From positions 62,001-126,000 of the forward strand of contig JAJDED010000007.1 in NCBI GenBank assembly GCA_029259915.1: a DNA stretch of 64,000 nucleotides. Reading direction: 5' to 3'. The translations under genes and the position numbers were made by a program. Every line of letters starts with the position of its first letter. The first letter of the stretch is position 1. The notes below the pieces were generated by a model that searched no databases, was not told the origin of the DNA, and saw only the letters and a list, made by a program, of their open reading frames with translations. This DNA comes from Planctomycetota bacterium. GTDB taxonomy: Bacteria > Planctomycetota > Planctomycetia > Pirellulales > Lacipirellulaceae. Below are positions 55,778 through 63,843 of the stretch, one piece after another.

Positions 55778-57034
55778 TCACTCCGTCGCGGCGAGCGGCT
55801 TCCCCTCGCGGCAACAGCTTTCGAACTTAGCCAGCACGTGTGAGATTTCTTCGACAATTTCTGGACAAAGTGCTGCCACGTCGTTATGTTCCCACCGATC
55901 GTCCGGTTTTGCAAAGAGTTGATTCTCCGCCTTTTGGGATGTTTCTTCGGAGGTTTTTTCAGAATCAGCCTGTGCATGGTCTGCTTGCACCAGCATCCAA
56001 TCGTTGGTGCGGACCGCTCGTCCGTTATGTTTTCCCGAAGTCACAGTCAACAGACGCGGAGCATTTCCACCCTGCTGGCAGCAAGACAAAAAAGAAATGC
56101 CGTCCTGCGGCACAGGCGGATCCACATTCAACCAATCGAGCAGCGTCGCTCCCACGTCTGCGGGTTGCGCCAAACCGGGAAGACGCGGCGGGGGAATCGC
56201 ATTGCCGCAAATATGAAACAAACAGGGTAAGTGAATTTGCTCGCTGAACAGCAATTGGCAATCACTCCCGACCCAGCCATGCTCGCCCAATGCAAACCCG
56301 CTCGAGCCGATCAACACAAACATCGTTTCAGAACCGGCCATCGTTTGCTCGATCGCTTCGCAGAGTGCGCCGATGCAGGCGTCGAGCACACTTACTTGCG
56401 CGGCATAAGCGGCCCGATGTTGGAGCAACTCGTCGGGATCGTCGACGTGGTCCAACTTTGTGGGGGGCACACAGTAATCGGCCGGGGCTGGATCTTCTTC
56501 GTCCAACATTTCATTTCGCATCGCCAGCGGCGCATCCCAAGCGTCAAGCATCCCTCGTGTGTGAAGCCACAACAAACTGCTCTGGCCGCTTTCTGCGCCA
56601 GCGCTGCGCCATTCTTCCAGATTCTCGGCGACGAACGAAACAAACTGGGCTGCCGAGGTTTCTTCGAGCTGTGCTGAACTTCGATCGTTGGTTGTTTCGG
56701 CAAACAACGATTCCTCGAAACCCTGTTCCTCGGCCAAATCTGCGAGGTGCGGATCGTCGGTAATCATCCATTTTTGAATGCCGGCTTGCTCAAGCAGTTC
56801 GGGTAACGATGATTGGTCGGTAGGCGAAGGTGGACGCAGCGCATGCACGCCTTGCCAACAACTGCGATAGAAATCCTTCGAGTAAATCGAATCGGCAATC
56901 AGCCATTCCACCACCGCCGATCGGCTGGCCAGATGATCGCAATGTGGTGTGGGAGAGAAGGTGTTTCCGTAAGTTCCCAGCGCAGAAGCGCGGAGCCCAT
57001 CGACCACCAGACAAATAACATGACGCGGATTCAT
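55778..57034 (-). CDS. Sulfatase-fold protein with degenerate active site
   Basis: A 418-residue protein of the alkaline phosphatase/sulfatase superfamily. It begins RHVICLVVDGLRASALGTYGN and later has LLWLHTRGMLDAWD and FVLIGSSGFALGEHGW, the places where sulfatases carry metal ligands and the D-H-G motif. The formylglycine motif C/S-x-P-x-R is absent; the nearest segment reads SKDFYRSCWQG, and the late SDHG-like site reads SSG. It is therefore probably inactive as a sulfatase or has another role. It follows the wecG-like gene in the polysaccharide locus. Confidence 0.8.
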   Translation of the reverse strand: MNPRHVICLVVDGLRASALGTYGNTFSPTPHCDHLASRSAVVEWLIADSIYSKDFYRSCWQGVHALRPPSPTDQSSLPELLEQAGIQKWMITDDPHLADLAEEQGFEESLFAETTNDRSSAQLEETSAAQFVSFVAENLEEWRSAGAESGQSSLLWLHTRGMLDAWDAPLAMRNEMLDEEDPAPADYCVPPTKLDHVDDPDELLQHRAAYAAQVSVLDACIGALCEAIEQTMAGSETMFVLIGSSGFALGEHGWVGSDCQLLFSEQIHLPCLFHICGNAIPPPRLPGLAQPADVGATLLDWLNVDPPVPQDGISFLSCCQQGGNAPRLLTVTSGKHNGRAVRTNDWMLVQADHAQADSEKTSEETSQKAENQLFAKPDDRWEHNDVAALCPEIVEEISHVLAKFESCCREGKPLAATE

Positions 57035-57053
57035 GGGGAGTAATATAGCAGAG

Positions 57054-57079
57054 AGAAGAGGTCAGGGGTCAGAGGCCTC
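57054..57079. repeat. Short GAGGTCAGGGGTC hairpin
   Basis: AGAAGAGGTCAGGGGTCAGAGGCCTC can fold on itself (GAGG with CCTC) and carries the GAGGTCAG unit of the 22774 and 25436 elements. It lies just upstream of the sulfatase-like gene. Confidence 0.4.
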
Positions 57080-57092
57080 TCTTGTAGACAAA

Positions 57093-57190
57093 ATGGTTGG
57101 ACCAGTCCTTTCGTTGTGGCTCTGCCGTGAGTGAGGTGTTAAAACACGCTCATGCTAACCCACGTCATACGCCAGGACTGGTCCAACCAT
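57093..57190. repeat. 98-base element with perfect 17-base inverted ends
   Basis: ATGGTTGGACCAGTCCT (57093-57109) and AGGACTGGTCCAACCAT (57174-57190) are perfect reverse complements separated by 64 bases. The interior has a second palindrome, GTGTTAAAACAC. It lies in the 260-base gap between the wecG-like stop and the sulfatase-like start. It could be a miniature transposable element, a structured RNA or a transcript-end hairpin. Confidence 0.8.
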
Positions 57191-57294
57191 AACAGGGTGC
57201 GTGCTTTGCAGAGTGGAAGAGCATCCACACGGGATAGCGGTGCTAGAGGAAATGGTTACAAAACCGTTCAGCTGCACCCACCTTTTACTCGACC

Positions 57295-58080
57295 CTAGCA
57301 GCCACGCCATTCTCGCCAGACTAGCTGGGGGAAGATCCACGCATCGCGGAGATAGCGTTTGGCGAGTCGAGAAGGATCGGTTGTCAGGCGGTGGAACCAT
57401 TCCAGCCCGAGGCGTTGCATCCAGCGGGGCGAACGTTTTTTCTCACCAGCGAGAAAATCGATCGTTGCCCCGACACACAACGCCGCTTTGGCCGACAGTC
57501 GCGGTGCGTGTCGATGGACCCACAGCTCTTGCTTGGGTGCTCCTAAACCGACGAGTACCACATCCGGCTTGGCATGGGCAATCGCCTGCAAAATCTGCTC
57601 GTTTTGCGTTTCGTCTTTTTCGAATCCCAACGGCGGGGCGAGTGTTCCGACGACCTGCACACCGGCCCAACGTTGGTGGATCGCCTGGGCAGCCCGATCG
57701 GCCACGCCTGGTGCGGCTCCCAACAGGAAGACCCGCAACGGTTTGGCGTCCGCAGACGCTGTTTCGCTGCGTTTCGCAGCCCAATCGAATAGCGCGGGCA
57801 CCAGATCGCTGCCCGCCACGCGTTCCGGCAACGCCTTATGCAGCAATCGCGAAGCGACCACCACAGGAAAACCATCGGCCAACACGAGCCCCGCACCACA
57901 ATACGCCTGGCGCAGTTCGGCATTGGATTGGAACATCACTGCATGATCGACGTTGGGCGTCACCACATACTGGCAACCTGACCCGTTCGGTTTGGCGCAC
58001 CACTCGGCCACGGTCTGCACCGCCGTCGTCATATCCACGGCGTGAATTGTGATGCCGAACAATTGAATTGAACTTGCCAT
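57295..58080 (-). CDS. WecG/TagA/CpsF-family glycosyltransferase
   Basis: A 261-residue GT26 glycosyltransferase that would add a sugar (often N-acetyl-mannosamine-type) to a lipid-linked intermediate at the cytosolic face of the membrane. Motifs are TPNVDHAVMFQSN, LADGFPVVVASRLL near residue 67, RVFLLGAAPGVAD, the family hallmark VVLVGLGAPKQELWVH near 175, and CVGATIDFLAGEKKRSPRWMQRLGLEW. It starts 10 bases after the stop of the O-antigen ligase-like gene, so it is in the same operon. Confidence 0.95.
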   Translation of the reverse strand: MASSIQLFGITIHAVDMTTAVQTVAEWCAKPNGSGCQYVVTPNVDHAVMFQSNAELRQAYCGAGLVLADGFPVVVASRLLHKALPERVAGSDLVPALFDWAAKRSETASADAKPLRVFLLGAAPGVADRAAQAIHQRWAGVQVVGTLAPPLGFEKDETQNEQILQAIAHAKPDVVLVGLGAPKQELWVHRHAPRLSAKAALCVGATIDFLAGEKKRSPRWMQRLGLEWFHRLTTDPSRLAKRYLRDAWIFPQLVWREWRGC

Positions 58081-58090
58081 GTTTGTTCCT

Positions 58091-59503
58091 TTAGGTGGTC
58101 AATCCCGACCATCCGAGTTGTGATTTTTCTACGGTGGTTGGCACCGTGGCGGCTTGGCTGGCGGCTGCCCGTCGTGCGCTCACCATTCCGACGGTGGTCC
58201 CGATTACCAGGCACAACAACCAGTGCTCGTGTGCATTTAATGTGAGGTCGTGGAACATTGCGTTTACCATGTATACGAATAATGTTGCCAAGCCGAACAA
58301 ACCTTGAGCGCGCATCCAGTTTTCTGCAGTCGCGTCGCGTGCCAAATTCCACGCCAGGCGACCCCAGGCCGCCAGCATGCCGACGAACAGACTGAACCCG
58401 ATCAAGCCGGTTTCGGTCAGCAGGCTCAGATACGTGTTGTGGTGGTCGAGTTTGCGGATCGATTCCAATTCGATTTGCTGGGTACGTTCGCTAAGGTAAG
58501 GCATCTTGCGATCATAAAATCGTCCAAAGCCGCAACCGGTAATCGGATTGTCGGCAAACATCCGCAGCGAAACATGCAGAAACGAAAGTCGTTGGTAGAC
58601 CGAGTGGCCTGCCGATCCGTCGGAATCGTCTCGTCCCATGTTGATCAGGTTGTCGCCGGCTACCAGCGCACCCGCGGTTCCCACGAGCAACATTCCGGCC
58701 AGCAACACGGGCCGCCAACTGCGGGGGAAATGCAGCAGCGGTACCACGGCCAATCCGGCGGCCAATCCCATCCAACACGATCGGGTGTAGGTGAAGTACA
58801 ATCCGATGGTCATTAACCCCATGGCACAAATCAACAAAAGTTGCCACACACGGCTCACGCGCGCCCATAAAAACCATGCCGCCCAAAAGCTCACGGCAAG
58901 GAACACACCGAGGCTGGCAGACATTAAAGCAGGGCCACGCGCACGGCCGAAGTGCGTGCCGAGTTGCGGGTCGGCGATATATTGGGGGAAGACGGCCCAC
59001 CATTGCTGAAACACTTCGGCAATGCCCGTGGAAGCCAGGTAGACTCCCAGCACTGCGAGGCAGGTTAAAAGCGTTTTCCAGCTTCGCTCGGTCAGTTCAC
59101 TGTAGCGAGCTGCCAGGTACAACGCGGCAGGAATCCAGAAACTTGCAATGATTCGCCACGTGGGCGAGACGCTCGAGGCAAACTGGTCGGCTGGTGCCGT
59201 AAAAATGTATCGCAGAGTCAGATAACCGACGAACAACGCGGCCAGCCAATCGCAGCCGGTTAGCGGCCGCCAATCGAGCTTGCCTTGTCGCCAACGCCAC
59301 GCCAGCATCAGCATCAGGCCAACCACGAAAAGTCGGCCCAAGGTCAATGAAATCGGTCCGAAGCCGAGCCGCCAGAAATGGTGCGTGAAGGTATATCCCA
59401 GTATCACGCTTGCCCCGGCTAAAACGAGGAGCGAACCGCGTCGTGCAACCACCAGCGCCCACACGGCAATGGCAAGTGCAAAGATAGTCAAGATTGCTTG
59501 CAT
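58091..59503 (-). CDS. O-antigen ligase/polymerase-like membrane protein
   Basis: A 470-residue membrane protein with about 11-12 segments and the large periplasmic loop of the WaaL/Wzy family (from about RDDSDGSAGHSVYQRLSFLHVSLRMFADNPITGCGFG to LDHHNTYLSLLTETGLIG). The Arg and His in that loop are typical for polymer-lipid substrates. It acts in polymerising or ligating the polysaccharide made by this locus. It lies between the wzz-like gene and the glycosyltransferase gene. Confidence 0.9.
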   Translation of the reverse strand: MQAILTIFALAIAVWALVVARRGSLLVLAGASVILGYTFTHHFWRLGFGPISLTLGRLFVVGLMLMLAWRWRQGKLDWRPLTGCDWLAALFVGYLTLRYIFTAPADQFASSVSPTWRIIASFWIPAALYLAARYSELTERSWKTLLTCLAVLGVYLASTGIAEVFQQWWAVFPQYIADPQLGTHFGRARGPALMSASLGVFLAVSFWAAWFLWARVSRVWQLLLICAMGLMTIGLYFTYTRSCWMGLAAGLAVVPLLHFPRSWRPVLLAGMLLVGTAGALVAGDNLINMGRDDSDGSAGHSVYQRLSFLHVSLRMFADNPITGCGFGRFYDRKMPYLSERTQQIELESIRKLDHHNTYLSLLTETGLIGFSLFVGMLAAWGRLAWNLARDATAENWMRAQGLFGLATLFVYMVNAMFHDLTLNAHEHWLLCLVIGTTVGMVSARRAAASQAATVPTTVEKSQLGWSGLTT

Positions 59504-59533
59504 GCGGGTGTGCCCCAGTTTAGTCGGGGAGAT

Positions 59534-59660
59534 TTACCACGAAGTCACAAAGGCACGAAGGAAAGAAATGATTTATGAAATGGAAGAAAATGCTCTGCCC
59601 CTACCATTCAAAATTGCTTATTCACTTTTCTTTGTGTCTTCGTGCCTTTGTGGTTCAATT
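59534..59660. repeat. Long-arm inverted repeat, ACCACGAAGTCACAAAGG type
   Basis: TTACCACGAAGTCACAAAGG, continuing CACGAAGGAAAG, from 59534 pairs with an arm TTTCTTTGTGTCTTCGTGCC ending TTTGTGGT at about 59654. It separates the wzz-like stop (59674) from the ligase-like start (59503) on the minus strand. Confidence 0.75.
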
Positions 59661-59673
59661 CTTGTTTTTCAGT

Positions 59674-61179
59674 TTAATAAACGGTTGATTCGCTCATTCC
59701 GTTGGTGAATTCAGGCTTGTAGGGCGCGACAGTCACTCCCTCAGGAAAAGCGATCTCTGCTTTTGCCATTCCTTCGGTGGCAACGGATTGTCGTTTCATT
59801 CCGTGGGCCGAGAACCAATCGACCATTTGCATGTCTGCGGTTGGCGAGACGGTGAGAAACGTCCAACCCAATCCCAAAATCAAACCGCCGAGTGTGCCAA
59901 GCATCAAAACCGACGTTCGGCCCATGCCGATCGGATGCGTTCCGGCATCGGGGCGATCGATCGGTGCCACTAAACTCGCGCTACTGGCTGCTACCTGCTC
60001 GGCACGTGCTTCGTTAAGTTGTTTTCGGGCGTGGTCGAGGACGGTTCGACTGTTTTGCAATGCCGAGACGCGATTGGAATATTCCGCACGGTGCAAAGCC
60101 AGTTTGGCAAGTCGGTTCTGCACTTGCTGCAACTGCGTTTGCAAATCGGTGGAACGGCCCCGACTCAAGCCTAGCTCAATTTCCACTCCCTGGATGGCCA
60201 CCTTCAACTCATTGTGCAGGTCGCTACGAATGTGCTGAACGGCCTCGTTTGCCGCCAAAACCTGGGGATGCTTGGCGGTGCGTGTGCCCCCAAGCTGGGC
60301 TGCCCGGAGCTGGGCGTCGACCATTCCATCCTTGAGCCGTCGTAACGTTGGCTGTGAGGTAAGCAAACTATTGGGCATTGCGACCAACTGTTCGGGATTT
60401 TGTTGAGCGGTTTGCAACACGACCAACAATTGCTCCGCTTCTCGAACGCGAGCGGCAGCGTTACGGCTTTCGTTTTCCAATGCGACGGCCTGTTGACGCA
60501 GATCGCTTTGTCCGCTGAACCCGCCATGCAACATTCGCAATTCGCCCAGATCAGATCCCACCTGGGACTCAAATTCCTCGAGCTCGTGCGTTTGGACCTG
60601 ATGGGAAGCGTTGGCAAGTTCGACTTGTTTTTCCAGCTCTCCAATAACGCTTTGAGCTTGATCGTTACGCAATTGGCGGAGACGAAGATCCAACTGTCGG
60701 CTCAGTTCGGCAACAGAGCGGATCGCCCGCTCGCGGTTTTTGTCTCTGACTCCCAAATAAAAGACTTCGGTTTTGCCGAATTCCGCGCCGCCTGGGGGCG
60801 ACATGCTCAGTCGCTTGCGAAACGCGGCAACCGCCTTTTCTGTAGGTTCAACACTCGCGCTTCCCGACTCCGTTTGGGCAACCGCCTGCAATGTTGCAGA
60901 AATTACTTGCCGGCTTTTGACGAGTTCGAGCATCGTTTCCTGGAAGGTGCGCATCTCGAACAGATCGGCAAAATCGCCGGGCTGGCCCGTGGAAGAACTC
61001 GATACTTCGTGCCGCACCACCAAAGCATGATCCGCCTGCCAGTAGCGGGTCATCAACAGCGCAAACACGGTGGATAGCATGGCACAAACTACGGTTGGCA
61101 CCATCCATCGTTGGCGATGTTCGACAAGAAGCCGTACACATTCGGTGGGTGTGAATCCAGCAGGTGATTGTGCGCTCAT
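59674..61179 (-). CDS. Second Wzz/GumC-type chain-length protein
   Basis: A 501-residue polysaccharide co-polymerase from ATG 61179; ATG 61194 would add five residues. It has an N-terminal membrane segment (VPTVVCAMLSTVFALLMT), the Wzz domain (VVRHEVSSSSTGQPGDFADLF, FYLGVRDKNRERAIRSVAEL), long coiled-coil regions (about 150-400) and a second membrane segment near 425-450 (VLMLGTLGGLILGLGWTFLTV). It carries no kinase. It is the first gene of the minus-strand polysaccharide operon and has a sigma-54 promoter match 66 bases upstream of its start. Confidence 0.9.
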   Translation of the reverse strand: MSAQSPAGFTPTECVRLLVEHRQRWMVPTVVCAMLSTVFALLMTRYWQADHALVVRHEVSSSSTGQPGDFADLFEMRTFQETMLELVKSRQVISATLQAVAQTESGSASVEPTEKAVAAFRKRLSMSPPGGAEFGKTEVFYLGVRDKNRERAIRSVAELSRQLDLRLRQLRNDQAQSVIGELEKQVELANASHQVQTHELEEFESQVGSDLGELRMLHGGFSGQSDLRQQAVALENESRNAAARVREAEQLLVVLQTAQQNPEQLVAMPNSLLTSQPTLRRLKDGMVDAQLRAAQLGGTRTAKHPQVLAANEAVQHIRSDLHNELKVAIQGVEIELGLSRGRSTDLQTQLQQVQNRLAKLALHRAEYSNRVSALQNSRTVLDHARKQLNEARAEQVAASSASLVAPIDRPDAGTHPIGMGRTSVLMLGTLGGLILGLGWTFLTVSPTADMQMVDWFSAHGMKRQSVATEGMAKAEIAFPEGVTVAPYKPEFTNGMSESTVY

Positions 61180-61218
61180 GGTGTTTTCTTTCAATGAGTG
61201 GTCATTTGGGTCTTGCGA

Positions 61219-61291
61219 CGGAATTTGCCTTTGGCCCGTAGAGAAGCAAGTACCGGGCCAATGTCAGAAAAGTCCTATCACGCAAATTCCG
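61219..61291. promoter_or_regulatory. Nested inverted repeats around the wzz promoter
   Basis: CGGAATTTGC (61219-61228) and GCAAATTCCG (61282-61291) are perfect inverted copies; inside, TTGGCCCG (61231-61238) and CGGGCCAA (61254-61261) are another perfect pair. The inner right copy overlaps the -24 element of the sigma-54 promoter match. It may be an activator or repressor site. The 61195-61506 gap holds no gene. Confidence 0.5.
61245..61261 (-). promoter_or_regulatory. Candidate sigma-54 promoter of the wzz polysaccharide operon
   Basis: On the minus strand the sequence reads TTGGCCCGGTACTTGCT, matching TTGGCACG-N4-TTGCW at every conserved position but one, with exact 12-base GG-to-GC spacing. 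It points toward the second Wzz/GumC gene, whose start lies at 61179 or 61194. Confidence 0.65.
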
Positions 61292-61506
61292 AATCAATCC
61301 GTAGAGTCTTTTGGCATAGGGTTTACGTGGCATTTCAGCTTATTTCTGCTGCGGTCTGGTCCGGTTAATCCGGCTGTTGTGAAAAAGCAGCATGTTGATT
61401 CTCAGCAACCGGCCACCGGGTTGGGCTTACCCCTCCTGGAGGCACGTATTGACCTATTCTTTACTGACTTTTGCGCCCGACCGTGCAGCTCTTGTGACGA
61501 CTCGCC

Positions 61507-62673
61507 ATGTTTGTTCGCTGTGTAGAAAAACTCGAAGACTTTCCTTGCTCTCCCGAACAGTGGGACGAGCTAGCCGGAGGCTGCGTTTTTCGCAGCTGGA
61601 CTTGGCTCTCGACGTGGTGGCGCCACTATGGATTGGGCGATTTGGGCGTCGAGAAGAAATTGCACCTTCTGCTGGTCATTGATGAAAACAAGTCTTGCAA
61701 CCACACGGACCGGGAAGCAAGCTGTTCGTCAACTTCTGAACGTTTGGTCGCAATATTGCCCTGCTATCTGGAAAAGAGTGTCATGCGCGGGCGTGTCCTG
61801 CGTCTGTTGTGCGATGGCGAAGTTTGCAGCGACCATCTCGAATTGCTCGTCCACGCCGACAACTCCGAGCAGGCAGCGCAAGCGTTGGCGAACTATCTAC
61901 TTGAACACGCAGACGAATGGGATTTGGCCACATTCCCCAACGTCGAGACCCACAGCCCACAAAGCGGGCTTTGGCATCTGGCGGCTGCTTTGGACCACCG
62001 AGACTGTTGCGTGAGCCAAGAACCCGACCAAAATTGCTGGTCGATCACTTTGCCGGAAAGCTGGGAAGCGTTTTTGGCCGAGCAATCAAAATCGCACCGC
62101 AAGCAACTTCGTCGCCTGGATAGCCGTGTGCTCGATTCGCCGCGGTCCGATTGGCATCTGGTCTCAACGCCTGAACAATTCGATCGCGCCTGGGAAGTGT
62201 TGCGCGATTTGCACCAACGCCGCCGCCAAAGCCTGGGCGAGCCGGGGTGCTTTGCTTCGCCTCGTTGGGCGGCGTTTCATCGCGATGTGGCCGGGCAGTT
62301 GCTAGCCAAAGGGCGGTTGCGGCTGTCTTGGCTCGAATTGGATGGCGAACCGGTCGCGGCTGAATATCATTTTACCGGCGGCAAAACCACTTACGCTTAC
62401 CAAGGCGGGCTCGATCCCGATCGACTCGACGAGGAGCCCGGCAGGCTGTCGATGATTCTCACCCTGCAACACGCCATCGAACAAAGATGCGAATCGTTTG
62501 ACCTGTTGCGCGGCGACGAAGCCTACAAAGCCCATTGGCGAGCAACACCGACTGAAACCTTTCACCTACAGATAGTTCCCAACCGCAGCAGTGCCCGCTG
62601 GCGTTTCCAAGCGTGGAGTTCGCTTCGCAACACGGCACGTTGGGTACGTCAAATTGCCAACTTACTCAGCTAG
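61507..62673 (+). CDS. FemAB/CelD-type GNAT acetyltransferase
   Basis: A 388-residue protein with a C-terminal Acetyltransf_6 (BioF2-like) domain, residues about 190-350: SKSHRKQLRRLDSR, LRDLHQRRRQSLGEPGCFASPRW, SWLELDGEPVAAEYHF and FDLLRGDEAYKAHW. Such proteins accompany polysaccharide deacetylases in exopolysaccharide clusters, including exosortase-linked ones, and probably acylate or otherwise modify the sugar chain or its precursor. It starts the plus-strand arm of the locus, divergent from wzz. Confidence 0.88.
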   Translation: MFVRCVEKLEDFPCSPEQWDELAGGCVFRSWTWLSTWWRHYGLGDLGVEKKLHLLLVIDENKSCNHTDREASCSSTSERLVAILPCYLEKSVMRGRVLRLLCDGEVCSDHLELLVHADNSEQAAQALANYLLEHADEWDLATFPNVETHSPQSGLWHLAAALDHRDCCVSQEPDQNCWSITLPESWEAFLAEQSKSHRKQLRRLDSRVLDSPRSDWHLVSTPEQFDRAWEVLRDLHQRRRQSLGEPGCFASPRWAAFHRDVAGQLLAKGRLRLSWLELDGEPVAAEYHFTGGKTTYAYQGGLDPDRLDEEPGRLSMILTLQHAIEQRCESFDLLRGDEAYKAHWRATPTETFHLQIVPNRSSARWRFQAWSSLRNTARWVRQIANLLS

Positions 62674-62709
62674 TTTTACTTTTTGGAATACTTGACAGGA
62701 ATACTTAAA

Positions 62710-63564
62710 ATGATACCCGATGTCTGCAAAGCACCGATGATCGATTTGTACTACCTGGCAACGCTCCCACAGCGGCGGCAGGCAGTAACTCGTTTGGAAA
62801 ACAACCATCAAGTTCCCGTGATGGTATTGTTCTACCACCGCGTGGCCGACAGCCAGCCGAACGGTTGGACGATTTCGTCCGAGATGTTCCGCCGACAGAT
62901 CGAGTGGGTTCAGGAGCGGTTCGACATTGTGACGTTGGAAGAAGCCCAACATCGCGTGGCCGCGGATGAGAACGATCGGCCCACGGTTTGTTTGACGTTT
63001 GACGACGGTTACGCCGACAACTGCGAGACGGCGATTCCCTGGTTGTTGGAACGGAAGATTCCATTCACCTATTTTGTAGCGAGCGATAATCTTTTATCCG
63101 GCAAACCGTTTACCCATGACGTTGCTGCCGGTTGTCCATTGCAACCCAACACGGTCGAACAAATTTGCGAGATGGCCGCCGCAGGCGTCGAAATCGGCGC
63201 CCATACGCGTTCGCACGCCGATTTGGGAAAAATCACCGACGAGCAAACCCTATACGACGAGATTGTTGGTTCCAAGCGCGATTTGGAAGCGATCGTCGAT
63301 CGGTCCGTGCGGTACTTTGCGTTTCCCTTTGGTTTGCCGGAGAACATGTCGACCCAAGCCTTTCGCATCGCCTTCGAGGCGGGATTGTGGGGCGTCTGCT
63401 CGGCTTATGGGGGCTACAACTTGCCGGGCGACGACAAATTCCATTTGCAGCGCATCCATGGCGACCCGCAGTGGGCGCGGTTCCGCAATTGGCTTACCGT
63501 CGATCCTCGCAAGCTGCGGCAACCGAAGCAATTCTGCCCGGGTGATTATCGCGATCGGTTTTAG
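62710..63564 (+). CDS. Polysaccharide deacetylase (NodB/CE4 family)
   Basis: A 284-residue carbohydrate esterase-4 enzyme from ATG 62710, with CAGGA upstream; TTG 62683 is a less likely start. The NodB motifs are present: LTFDDGYADN with the catalytic and metal Asp pair at 98-99, and GAHTRSHADL with metal His165 and His169. No signal peptide is visible, so it may act on cytosolic or lipid-linked substrate. It follows the acetyltransferase gene by 36 bases and is probably in the same transcript. Confidence 0.93.
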   Translation: MIPDVCKAPMIDLYYLATLPQRRQAVTRLENNHQVPVMVLFYHRVADSQPNGWTISSEMFRRQIEWVQERFDIVTLEEAQHRVAADENDRPTVCLTFDDGYADNCETAIPWLLERKIPFTYFVASDNLLSGKPFTHDVAAGCPLQPNTVEQICEMAAAGVEIGAHTRSHADLGKITDEQTLYDEIVGSKRDLEAIVDRSVRYFAFPFGLPENMSTQAFRIAFEAGLWGVCSAYGGYNLPGDDKFHLQRIHGDPQWARFRNWLTVDPRKLRQPKQFCPGDYRDRF

Positions 63565-63584
63565 TACTACTGCGCCAAGTTAAT

Positions 63585-63770
63585 TGAACCACGACGACAC
63601 AACGGGCACTACGTGACAGCTGAATTCAGGTCAAAACAACAAGATGCATGTTTCCAACTTACCAATCAACTCCGAGAAACAACCACTCGGTCTTCGGACC
63701 GGTTTCGAATTGTCAAAGACCTTTTCACAGCACATCAATTACGTTGTGACCGTTGTGCCGTTGTGGTTAA
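63585..63770. repeat. Long-arm inverted repeat, ACCACGACGACACAACGG type
   Basis: TTGAACCACGACGACACAAC, continuing GGGCACTACG, from 63585 pairs with an arm reading ACGTTGTGACCGTTGTGCCG that ends TTGTGGTTAA at 63770. It separates the deacetylase stop from the flippase start on the plus strand; no gene is seen in between. Confidence 0.65.
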
Positions 63771-63843
63771 ACATAGCGCTGTAGTATTAGAAGGCAGTTT
63801 ATTTGGATTTCGCGCTAAACCGCAAGCGGCGGCTTGAACGACC

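Noticed and set aside
55778..57034. Functional arylsulfatase annotation
   Set aside because: The C/S-x-P-x-R motif required for formylglycine is absent.
57093..57190. Integron attC site, because GTTGGAC and GTCCAAC resemble core sites
   Set aside because: The cores are in the order GTTRRRY then RYYYAAC, the reverse of attC; no integrase or cassette genes are seen.
2445..63770. CRISPR array interpretation of the many short repeats
   Set aside because: Repeats are scattered, inverted and variable, without regular spacers or cas genes.
63613..63837. 74-codon frame between deacetylase and flippase genes
   Set aside because: Runs through the hairpin element at 63585-63770 and shows no protein-like pattern.
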